Assembly: GCA_024399035.1 (NCBI GenBank) | Contig: JAKSID010000024.1 | Span: 1-39,819, forward strand | Direction: 5' to 3' | Length of the DNA stretch: 39,819 nucleotides | Origin: Fibrobacter sp. | GTDB taxonomy: Bacteria; Fibrobacterota; Fibrobacteria; Fibrobacterales; Fibrobacteraceae | Shown: in pieces, positions 1 through 6,913 of the stretch | How positions within the stretch are numbered: the first letter of the stretch is position 1 | Layout of the letters: each line of letters begins with the position of its first letter | The notes under the pieces: model-generated | What the model was told of the DNA's origin: nothing | The model's database searches: none | What the model saw: the letters and a program-made list of their open reading frames with translations, nothing else | Position numbers and translations under genes: made by a program

Positions 1-20
1 AAAACCGAGGTCTTTTTTTT
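1..20 (+). terminator. Right arm of a partial terminator at the window edge
   Basis: The first bases read as a GC-containing arm (ACCGAGGTC) followed by a run of eight T. This looks like the 3' half of a rho-independent terminator for a plus-strand gene that ends left of the window. The left arm is outside the window, so the hairpin cannot be confirmed. Confidence 0.3.
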
Positions 21-47
21 ATTCACAAAAGTCTTTCAATTATCTCT

Positions 48-3000
48 TTAATAATACTGAGAACACTTGTACGTGCTACCAGCATAGGTTTCTTGTGATA
101 AGTTTTGATAGCAATGCTCACCCAAGTAACCAGTCTTGAGCCCCTTAACAGGGACATAATCAACTTCATTCTTGGAGTTAACAATAATGGCTACACCAGA
201 AAGATAGTTGGGCCAATGTCTAAAGCCAGTATTGTTCCAACCATATTTATGAAAATCAAGACCAATCTTTCGGTTAGTAACTGCAATTAAGAATGGCGCA
301 ACGAATTGGTCATGTGAAGCGACCATCGTGTAATTTTGCATCTTATCATATTCAAAGTATTTTTTCACAATCTCCTTAACTTTGTCATCTACATTGTAAA
401 AAGCCCCCTTGCACGCAGTCGTATCATAGGCCATTCTTGAGTATTGGCCCCAGCTATCAGTTCCCGCGCAGTTTTTATAGTTGCTGTATTCAGGTCTTTT
501 ATACCATTCTTCCGTGAAATCCGAACTCTTTTGGTAATGATCATCAGAATAGTCACCTTCATCCTTATAAGTTTCAAAATTCATAAAGTTTTCACCTTTA
601 GCCTGAGAAAACTTAACAACAGTATTCATGGTACGATAAACATCTGTACTCATGTAATAAAAATTTTCCAAGCCCAAGGCTCCAACTCTTTCACCAAGGA
701 ATCTAGCCTGGTCAAAGCCATTCTCGTTTAGATCACCTGTACGGCCGGTAGCAGAGCCTCGTTCGCCATGTCGAACAACGATGGCAATCTTTTCGCCGGG
801 CAAAAGGCAACCAAACACATCCGGAATATCAATAAAGTGATCTTCAGTAGCTCTCAGAGTCTTACATGCTTCCGAAAGTTCAACAGCATCAGCGCCATTC
901 CATACATAAGAAGTATCGGACTTGAAGTTGCCTTCGCCATCCTTGTAGGTAACGACGATCATTACGCCACCATTGGGATGATCAGCAGAAGCGTCTACGG
1001 TAGAAGTCTCGACTGTGGGAGAGTAGCCATCAGCGCCGTTGGTGCCATTGGAGCCGTCAATTCCATTGGTTCCGTTAGCGCCGTTCCAAATAGTGTACTT
1101 GGTTGTCTGGGCAACACCGTTTGCGTCCTTGTAGGTCACAGAAACTTCTACACCGCCGTTGGGATGTTCTGCAGTTGCAGCCAGGATCGTGGAGGTAACT
1201 GTGGGAGAGTAACCATCCTTACCGTTGGCGCCATTAGTACCATTCTGCCCGTTGGCGCCATTCCATACGTAGGAGGTGTCAGAAACAACTTCGCCAGCGC
1301 TATTCTTATAAGTGATGATAATCTGGAGGCCGCCATTGGGATGATCATCCGTTGCATCCACATTGGTCACCTTGACGACGGGAGAATAGCCATCTGCGCC
1401 GTTGGAGCCGTCGGTGCCATTTGAGCCGTCTGCACCGTTTTGACCTACCTGGCCATCAGCACCATTCCATACATAGGTAGTGTCTCTCATGACATTGCCT
1501 AGGGCGTCTATGTAGGTAACGACGATCATTACGCCGCCATTAGGATGATCCGTAGTTTCATCTACGTTAGTAACGCTGACGGTGGGAGCGTTGCCGTCCT
1601 TACCGTCCTTGCCGTTTACAAGCACGCCGACCTTAGAGCCACCACACATAACGTCGAAACCCTCGAATTCAGTGCTTGCGACTACGGTACAAGAAGTGCC
1701 ATCCTTACCGTCCTTGCCATCCTTGCCATCGGCACCTGTGGCACCGGTAGCGCCAGTTTCACCCTTTTCACCAGTTGCGCCAGTAGCACCAGTTTCACCG
1801 GTTTCGCCCTTTTCGCCGTTGCGAAGTTCGCCGACCTTAGAGCCATTACACATAACGTCGAAACCATCGATAGCAGTATTTTCGACTACGGTACAAGAAG
1901 CACCATCGAGGCCGCTCCAGATGGTGGTTGCTTCGGCGTCACCGCACTTGATGCTTACGCCGGTTCTACCAGTGACAGGGTCCGTTACAGCGGTATTCGT
2001 GCAGCTTGCGCCGTCCTTACCGTCAGACCCATTGGTTCCATCCTTGCCATCCTTACCGTCGGCACCGTTCTTCAAGGAACCCACAAGTTTATCGGCGCAG
2101 TAAACATCAAAGCCATTGATTGCGGCATTTTCAACCACGTAGCAAGAAGAACCATCCTTGCCATCGACACCATCCTTGCCATCAACGCCATCCTTGCCAT
2201 CGACACCATCCTTGCCATCAACGCCATCCTTGCCGTCGATGCCATCGATACCATTCCATACATAGACAGGTTCGTCGGTACCGCACTGGATCTTGTAGCC
2301 GGTCCTGCCAGTTTCGTTATCTGTTGCGGCGGTTGCGGAGCAGCCTACGCCGTCCTTACCGTCGGCCCCCTTTTCACCATCTTTACCATCAGCACCATCT
2401 TTACCATTAGTGCCATCCTTACCATTAGTGCCGTTAATACCGTTTGTACCGTCCTTACCGTCGACACCGTCAGTGCCATTCCAAAGGGTTACAGATTCGG
2501 AAGTTCCGCACTGGATGATATAGCCAGCCTTACCATCAGCATCGGTCGTTGCAGTAGCGGAGCAGCCTACACCATCCTTACCATTGGTACCGTTAATACC
2601 ATCCTTTCCATTTACACCGTTCAGCAAAACGCCCAGGGAATCACCGCCACAGACAATCTTGTGTCCATCCAAATCATCCAAGGGAACAATGGTACAGGAA
2701 GCACCATCGGCACCGGCCTTTCCGTTAACACCGTTGATGCCGTTCAGGCCCGGTTCGCCTTCTGCACCGTCAGCGCCGTTTTCACCGGGATCGCCCTTTT
2801 CGCCCTGAGCACCGTCCTTACCATCGGCACCATCTTTACCATCCTTGCCGTCCTTACCGTCGGCACCGTTCAAACCGTTGTAGACAACACCGATGGAATC
2901 TCCACCGCAAATAATCTTAATGCCGGTACCGTCAGCAAGACTTTCTGTGGAACAGGCTAGCTGAGCACCACCGTTGGATTCGTTTTTTGAAACATTTTCG

Positions 3001-3083
3001 GAAGGTTCGTTGGCGGACTGGGTACATGCACCCAAGAAAGCCAAACCAACAAAAGAATACGCCAATAGCGATTTTTTACCCAT
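48..3083 (-). CDS. Collagen-like modular lipoprotein with C-terminal histidine phosphatase domain
   Basis: This 1011-residue protein begins with a lipoprotein signal peptide whose lipobox LGAC puts the lipidated cysteine at residue 20, so it is expected at the cell envelope or surface. Residues of about 45-480 alternate Gly-X-Y collagen-like tracts, rich in GKDG, GADG and GETG, with eight modules of about 30 residues that each carry two cysteines (C...GFDVMCGG...LVNG pattern). Four longer modules with a DHPNGG motif and a YVWNGA ending follow up to about residue 735. The last 250 residues carry RHGERG near residue 771 and SHD near residue 925, the two catalytic His motifs of the histidine phosphatase superfamily. 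I chose the ATG at 3083 rather than the upstream ATG at 3095 because GGGAG lies 5 bases before it. The architecture is seen in the sequence. The substrate is unknown, and a phosphatase acting outside the cell or in cell-surface display is inference. Confidence 0.85.
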   Translation of the reverse strand: MGKKSLLAYSFVGLAFLGACTQSANEPSENVSKNESNGGAQLACSTESLADGTGIKIICGGDSIGVVYNGLNGADGKDGKDGKDGADGKDGAQGEKGDPGENGADGAEGEPGLNGINGVNGKAGADGASCTIVPLDDLDGHKIVCGGDSLGVLLNGVNGKDGINGTNGKDGVGCSATATTDADGKAGYIIQCGTSESVTLWNGTDGVDGKDGTNGINGTNGKDGTNGKDGADGKDGEKGADGKDGVGCSATAATDNETGRTGYKIQCGTDEPVYVWNGIDGIDGKDGVDGKDGVDGKDGVDGKDGVDGKDGSSCYVVENAAINGFDVYCADKLVGSLKNGADGKDGKDGTNGSDGKDGASCTNTAVTDPVTGRTGVSIKCGDAEATTIWSGLDGASCTVVENTAIDGFDVMCNGSKVGELRNGEKGETGETGATGATGEKGETGATGATGADGKDGKDGKDGTSCTVVASTEFEGFDVMCGGSKVGVLVNGKDGKDGNAPTVSVTNVDETTDHPNGGVMIVVTYIDALGNVMRDTTYVWNGADGQVGQNGADGSNGTDGSNGADGYSPVVKVTNVDATDDHPNGGLQIIITYKNSAGEVVSDTSYVWNGANGQNGTNGANGKDGYSPTVTSTILAATAEHPNGGVEVSVTYKDANGVAQTTKYTIWNGANGTNGIDGSNGTNGADGYSPTVETSTVDASADHPNGGVMIVVTYKDGEGNFKSDTSYVWNGADAVELSEACKTLRATEDHFIDIPDVFGCLLPGEKIAIVVRHGERGSATGRTGDLNENGFDQARFLGERVGALGLENFYYMSTDVYRTMNTVVKFSQAKGENFMNFETYKDEGDYSDDHYQKSSDFTEEWYKRPEYSNYKNCAGTDSWGQYSRMAYDTTACKGAFYNVDDKVKEIVKKYFEYDKMQNYTMVASHDQFVAPFLIAVTNRKIGLDFHKYGWNNTGFRHWPNYLSGVAIIVNSKNEVDYVPVKGLKTGYLGEHCYQNLSQETYAGSTYKCSQYY
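2150..2245. repeat. 18-bp tandem coding repeat (GVDGKD units)
   Basis: Inside the collagen-like gene an 18-bp unit encoding GVDGKD is repeated about five times almost perfectly, with alternate copies differing at one or two third positions (CGAC/CAAC on the plus strand). This is the least diverged of the gene's Gly-X-Y tracts and therefore the likeliest to change length by slippage without breaking the reading frame. Confidence 0.8.
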
Positions 3084-3263
3084 CGTTACTCCCATCTAAG
3101 GTTTTATTTGAAACAAATAAATCCTAAACACCGATACAAAAATAATCTCTTGAGCATGTTTTTTAAAGGATTCCTACGAACAAAGTGTATACAGGGAAAA
3201 ACAAAGTGCGTAAAAAACGTTTAAATCCAACGCATCATACACTTTCTGTAAATTTGCGACCAT

Positions 3264-3289
3264 AAAAAAGCCCTGGCTTTTGACCAGGG
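3264..3289 (-). terminator. Rho-independent terminator after the dCMP deaminase gene
   Basis: Read on the minus strand, a perfect 6-bp stem CCCTGG/CCAGGG with a 7-base loop is followed by CTTTTTT. It lies about 70 bases past the stop codon of the dCMP deaminase gene and separates it from the collagen-like lipoprotein gene. Confidence 0.8.
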
Positions 3290-3355
3290 TTAAATTGCCC
3301 TCAAAAATTCAAACAACTTTGCGCTAATTTGTATCGGCGCAGGTTGATTTTTTGG

Positions 3356-3913
3356 CTACTGCGGTTTAGAGACCACCGGGCGGACGCGCTTTCCGCAAAG
3401 GGTCACCACAATGCCGGCTTGTGCGAACATGTAGTAGGCGGTGTCGCGGCTATTGTTCAGCGTGGACTTAGGATCGTAATCGTCCTTGGTCACGAACACT
3501 TCGGAAACGCCGGAAAGGCTTACATCCAGGGCGCAACGTTCGCAGGGGAAGCCGATTACATACAACTTAGAACCAGCAGGAACCTTGCCACGGGCGTAAT
3601 GCAGGGCATTAATTTCGGCGTGTACCATAAAGGGATACTTGTTGGCCTCAAATTCGTGATGGCTAAGGAGTTCTCCGGAATCCGCATCCAGAAGGTCGTA
3701 GGCCAGTTTCTGCTTTTCGCGGGTGTAGGGCACAGTTTCGTCGTCGAAACCAGCCGGAGCGCCGTTATAGCCAGTACTGATGACGCGGCCATCTGCACTG
3801 ACAAGGATTGCACCCATCTGGGTGTTCTGATCTTTGGAAAGACGAGCCTGAGCCACCATCATCTGGGTGTAGACTTCGTCGCGGAGCTTGGAGCGGGAGG
3901 AATTGTTATTCAT
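3356..3913 (-). CDS. Deoxycytidylate (dCMP) deaminase family protein
   Basis: This 185-residue protein should deaminate dCMP to dUMP, supplying thymidylate synthesis in the cytoplasm. The zinc-binding and catalytic signature is complete: HAE at 98-100 and PCERC at 123-127. The long segment between the start and HAE, with the GYNGAP motif near 49-54, is typical of the dCMP deaminase/ComEB group rather than cytidine deaminase. The gene has its own terminator and no visible Shine-Dalgarno sequence. A TATATT hexamer sits about 12 bases before the ATG, so a very short leader is possible. A ComEB-like name is also used for this family, but no competence gene is next to it. Confidence 0.88.
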   Translation of the reverse strand: MNNNSSRSKLRDEVYTQMMVAQARLSKDQNTQMGAILVSADGRVISTGYNGAPAGFDDETVPYTREKQKLAYDLLDADSGELLSHHEFEANKYPFMVHAEINALHYARGKVPAGSKLYVIGFPCERCALDVSLSGVSEVFVTKDDYDPKSTLNNSRDTAYYMFAQAGIVVTLCGKRVRPVVSKPQ

Positions 3914-3938
3914 ACAAATGAAAATATAAGAAAAAAAA

Positions 3939-4092
3939 GGAGATCCCGGTTCAAGACCGGGATGACATTCTAGGACAAGACCGGGATGACATGGTGGAAT
4001 GGAGATCCCGGTTCAAGACCGGGATGACATTCTAGGACAAGACCGGGATGACATGGTGGAATGGAGATCCCGGTTCAAGATCGGGATGACAT
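3939..4092. repeat. 62-bp tandem REP-like palindromic repeat (about 2.5 copies)
   Basis: The unit starting at 3939 recurs at 4001 and 4063, a 62-bp period. Each unit contains an imperfect palindrome, ATCCCGGT-TCAAG-ACCGGGAT, followed by a second half-palindrome, CAAGACCGGGATGACAT. The last copy is truncated and has one change (AGATCGGG). It fills the gap between the short-chain dehydrogenase and dCMP deaminase genes. Similar GATCCCGG/CCGGGATGAC words are a common kind of dispersed bacterial REP element (family knowledge). Copies elsewhere in this genome cannot be seen from here. Confidence 0.85.
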
Positions 4093-4111
4093 AAACAAGG
4101 GCCGGGGCGAT

Positions 4112-4144
4112 AAAAAAACTGGCGGCAGCCGAGGCCACTACCAG
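4112..4144 (-). terminator. Probable terminator after the short-chain dehydrogenase gene
   Basis: On the minus strand a stem with outer CTGG/CCAG and inner GGC/GCC pairs is followed directly by seven T. It begins about 27 bases past the stop codon of the dehydrogenase gene. The stem has an unpaired bulge, so strength is uncertain. Confidence 0.6.
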
Positions 4145-4170
4145 CTTTTGGGGGTTAGGAGGATTCTCTT

Positions 4171-4905
4171 TTACTGGACATTTGCAGCCTTGGCCAAGGC
4201 GTCGGCCAAAGACATACCAGTATAGTCCTGAGCGTTGAACCAGCGGCCACTCTTCTTGTCGTCCAGGAGGACGCCCATCATAGAGCCCGGAACAACAGTT
4301 TCAGGAGCGTTAGGAGCGTTGGGACCGCCCAAATCGGTACGGAGCCAACCCGGGTCCATGACGTTCATCATCACGTCGGTGCCGTTCAGCTTCACCGCGA
4401 AGTCCTTCACGAACTTGGTGAGAGCAGCCTTGGCGCAAGCGTAACCCATAAGTTCGGGTTCGTTGGCGATGCCGCTGGTGGTAAGCTGCATACGGCCAAA
4501 GCCACGCTGGATCATACCCGGCAAGAAATGGTAGGCAATCTGGATGGGTGCGTAAAAGTTTACAGCCATGGCGTGGTGGAAGTCTTCCATGGTGTTGGAC
4601 AGGTAATCCTGGAAATAATGGCTCATGAGACCGGCGTTATTGAAGACCAGATCCACCTGGATGCCCCAGGAATCAATTTCAGCGAGGGCGGCAGCCACTT
4701 CGTCGGCACTTTCGAGGTTGCAGCCAACGGCACGGACTTCTACGCCATAGGGCTTCAATTCTTCAATTACCTTATCTGCATTAGCCTTGCAGCGGCCCTG
4801 AAGAATGATATTTGCACCAAGCTTAGCCATTTCGATGGCGGTGAGACGGCCAACACCACGGCAGCCGCCGGTAATCAAGGTCCATTTGCCCTTAACGTCG
4901 ATCAT
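4171..4905 (-). CDS. Short-chain dehydrogenase/reductase (SDR) family oxidoreductase
   Basis: This 244-residue classical SDR should be an NAD(P)(H)-dependent oxidoreductase with a Rossmann fold. The cofactor motif TGGCRGVG lies at 12-19, NNAG at 89-92, and the catalytic Ser/Tyr/Lys are S144, Y155 and K159 (YACAK). The substrate cannot be read from the sequence. The ATG at 4905 is preferred over an upstream TTG because AAGGA precedes it by about 9 bases. The gene stands alone, with a terminator downstream and a divergent transporter gene upstream. Confidence 0.85.
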   Translation of the reverse strand: MIDVKGKWTLITGGCRGVGRLTAIEMAKLGANIILQGRCKANADKVIEELKPYGVEVRAVGCNLESADEVAAALAEIDSWGIQVDLVFNNAGLMSHYFQDYLSNTMEDFHHAMAVNFYAPIQIAYHFLPGMIQRGFGRMQLTTSGIANEPELMGYACAKAALTKFVKDFAVKLNGTDVMMNVMDPGWLRTDLGGPNAPNAPETVVPGSMMGVLLDDKKSGRWFNAQDYTGMSLADALAKAANVQ

Positions 4906-4993
4906 TTTTCCAATCCTTTGCAACTACGTTGCGTTTATACCATCAAGATAGCCTATTTTTCATTGATTTCGGCGATTTTTATTTCATTTTCTG

Positions 4994-4999
4994 TATACA
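4994..4999 (+). promoter_or_regulatory. Possible -10 element (TGTATACA) upstream of the NSS transporter
   Basis: TATACA preceded by TG lies in a T-rich stretch about 140 bases before the transporter start. There is no convincing -35 box at 16-18 bases. If used, transcription would start near 5006 and give a leader of about 130 nucleotides. Confidence 0.3.
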
Positions 5000-5005
5000 A
5001 GAGTA

Positions 5006-5136
5006 AGCGGGCGCAAAAGTCCGTTATACGCGGTGTAAAAAGGCCCACGTATGCAGGGTGTGACGGAGAACACATCGCCGGGAACGGCATCTGAAAATTC
5101 TAAATTTTACCGGTAATTTTTTTGCAGGACGTTAAT
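5006..5136 (+). promoter_or_regulatory. Candidate structured 5' leader of the NSS transporter
   Basis: Between a possible -10 and the start codon is a GC-richer block inside AT-rich DNA. It contains a small hairpin GCCG-GGAA-CGGC with a GNRA-type loop, a possible GTGT/ACAC stem just before it, and near 5104-5125 an AT-rich inverted repeat around TTACCGGTAA followed by seven T directly before the Shine-Dalgarno. The layout resembles a leader with an attenuator, but I match it to no known riboswitch class. Confidence 0.3.
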
Positions 5137-6798
5137 ATGAAAAACGCACGCGATAACTGGGGCTCCAAACTGGGAGTCATCTTGGCAGTGGCAGGTTCCG
5201 CTGTCGGTCTTGGAAACTTCTTAAGATTCCCGGTGCAGGCCGCTACAAACGGCGGTGGCTCCTTTATTATCCCCTACCTCATTGCATTCTTACTCCTGGG
5301 CATCCCTCTTTCCTGGATGGAATGGACCTTGGGCCGTGCCGCAGGCGCCAAGCATCACGGTACTGCTCCGGGCGGTTTCCACTACATTCTGGGCGGTAAG
5401 CCCTGGGCAAAGCACTTGGGCTCCCTGTGCATTTTGCCGCCCCTGTTCATTACGTTCTACTACATGTTCATCCAGTCCTGGATTCTCGCCTTTACCTACT
5501 ACTCTGCCACCGGTACCCTGATGGAAGTGGTCAAGGGCGGCTACGGTCCCATGAAGGAATTCTTCGGCAACTACATTATGCTGAACACCCAGATTGGCCC
5601 CTTCCCCGCTGCAATTGTATTCTTCCTCATCACCTTCATATGCAATATGACCCTGATGAGCTTCGGTGTCCGTAAAGGTATTGAACGTGTGAACAAGATT
5701 ACCATGCCGATCCTTTTGATCATGGGCTTGATTCTTGTGGGCCGCGTATTGACTATTGACGGTATCGGCAAGGGCCTGGCTTTCGTTTGGAACCCGAACC
5801 TTTCTGAAATTGCAAACCCCACCGTATGGCTCGCCGCCTCTGGCCAGGTGTTCTTTACCATGAGTCTTGGCATGGGTATCGTTTTCTGCTACGCCAGCTA
5901 CCTGAAGCCTAAGGAAGACCTGGTTCTTTCCTCCCTTACCGCAGCCTCCACCAACGGTTTTGCCGAAGTGATTTTGGGCGGTACCATCGTGATTCCTATG
6001 GCCGTGCTTATCGCAGGCAACAACATTGAAGAATGCGCCAAGCTGGGCACCTTCGGCCTGGGTTTCCAGACCATGCCCTTCGTGTTTGGCCAGCTGCCCT
6101 TCGGCGGTTTCTTCCAGACCCTTTGGTTCGGCATGTTGTTTATCGCCGGCGTCACCAGCGCAATTTCCATCATCCAGCCTCTGATCAGTTTCTGCGAAGA
6201 CGACTTGAGACAGTCCCGCAAGGGCGCCATCACTTCTGTAAGCATCGTAACCTTCCTGGGTGGCCTTGTGGGCATCTTTGGCTTGGCCGCTGGTGCAGTT
6301 GACGAATTCGACTTCTGGGGCGGCAGCTTCCTCCTGGTGTTCATCGGCGCAATCCAGGCTATCGTATTCTCCTTCGTGCTGGGCAAGCGCAAGTCCGCTA
6401 CGGTGAAGGACGAAAACGGCAACCCCGAGTCCGAAGCCTTCGCCTTGATGAACGAAGGTGCCGCATTGAAGCTCCCCAAGTTCTTTAGATTTATCATCCG
6501 CTACGTTTGCCCCGCCTACCTGATTATCGTGCTGGTAGCCTGGCTTATCCACGACGGTTGGAGCGTGGTCACTCTGCAGAACGTTTCCGCAGACGCCATG
6601 GTCACATTCCTTGGCTTTGAAATGTCTCAGATTGCCTTTACCTGGGGCATCCGAATTTTCCTTTTGGTTCTCACCATTCTCTTGAACGTGCTCATCTACT
6701 TTGCTTGGCGTAAGGGCGATCCCGCAGACCTGCCTTCCAAGCACCAGCACAAGCAGGACATGCCGGTGGGCGACTCTGACGACGCAAAGGAGGTTTAA
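5137..6798 (+). CDS. Sodium-dependent transporter, neurotransmitter:sodium symporter (NSS/SNF) family
   Basis: This 553-residue integral inner-membrane protein should import an amino acid or related solute together with Na+. The N-terminal NWGSKLGVILAVAGSAVGLG and NFLRFP region is the family's first helix with its sodium and substrate backbone ligands, and about 11-12 hydrophobic helices follow. I start it at the ATG at 5137, which has AGGA 7 bases upstream. Two bases past the stop is a 33-residue single-helix gene of the MetS type, found beside NSS transporters such as the methionine/alanine system MetPS (family knowledge). Methionine or alanine is therefore a reasonable guess for the substrate, but only a guess. 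Confidence 0.9.
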   Translation: MKNARDNWGSKLGVILAVAGSAVGLGNFLRFPVQAATNGGGSFIIPYLIAFLLLGIPLSWMEWTLGRAAGAKHHGTAPGGFHYILGGKPWAKHLGSLCILPPLFITFYYMFIQSWILAFTYYSATGTLMEVVKGGYGPMKEFFGNYIMLNTQIGPFPAAIVFFLITFICNMTLMSFGVRKGIERVNKITMPILLIMGLILVGRVLTIDGIGKGLAFVWNPNLSEIANPTVWLAASGQVFFTMSLGMGIVFCYASYLKPKEDLVLSSLTAASTNGFAEVILGGTIVIPMAVLIAGNNIEECAKLGTFGLGFQTMPFVFGQLPFGGFFQTLWFGMLFIAGVTSAISIIQPLISFCEDDLRQSRKGAITSVSIVTFLGGLVGIFGLAAGAVDEFDFWGGSFLLVFIGAIQAIVFSFVLGKRKSATVKDENGNPESEAFALMNEGAALKLPKFFRFIIRYVCPAYLIIVLVAWLIHDGWSVVTLQNVSADAMVTFLGFEMSQIAFTWGIRIFLLVLTILLNVLIYFAWRKGDPADLPSKHQHKQDMPVGDSDDAKEV

Positions 6799-6800
6799 TC

Positions 6801-6902
6801 ATGGAATTATCTACTAGCGGTCTCATTTTTATGATTGCCTCCTGGGCATCTATCATTGGACTTTGCGCTTTCTGTTTCAGCAAAGTCTTTAAGAAGAAGT
6901 AA
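6801..6902 (+). CDS. MetS-like small subunit of the NSS transporter
   Basis: This 33-residue gene starts two bases after the transporter stop codon and has a strong Shine-Dalgarno (AAGGAGG, 7 bases before the ATG) that overlaps the end of the transporter gene. The product is one hydrophobic helix (about residues 8-26) ending in a basic tail, KVFKKK. Size, position and the single helix fit the MetS family of NSS small subunits, which are needed for transport by some family members. The next gene starts 11 bases downstream, so the three genes are probably co-transcribed. Confidence 0.75.
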   Translation: MELSTSGLIFMIASWASIIGLCAFCFSKVFKKK

Positions 6903-6913
6903 CCGGAGTTTTG

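Noticed and set aside
1545..2960. A 471-codon open frame on the plus strand across the collagen-like gene, rich in Thr/Val/Ala/Ile.
   Set aside because: It is the antisense shadow of the Gly-X-Y repeats, whose GC pattern avoids stop codons on the other strand. It has no Shine-Dalgarno and no recognisable protein features.
3939..4092. CRISPR array suggested by regularly spaced palindromic repeats.
   Set aside because: The intervening bases are the same in each copy, so there are no unique spacers, there are only 2.5 copies, and no cas genes are near. It is a tandem repeat.
5006..5136. Glycine or SAM riboswitch for the NSS transporter leader.
   Set aside because: The conserved core words of those classes are absent, so I list it only as an unidentified structured leader.
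5290..6750. Long minus-strand frames opposite the NSS transporter and also opposite aas (8036-10042).
   Set aside because: Both have His/Gln/Gly-rich shadow compositions. The plus-strand frames carry complete family motifs, so these are antisense artefacts.
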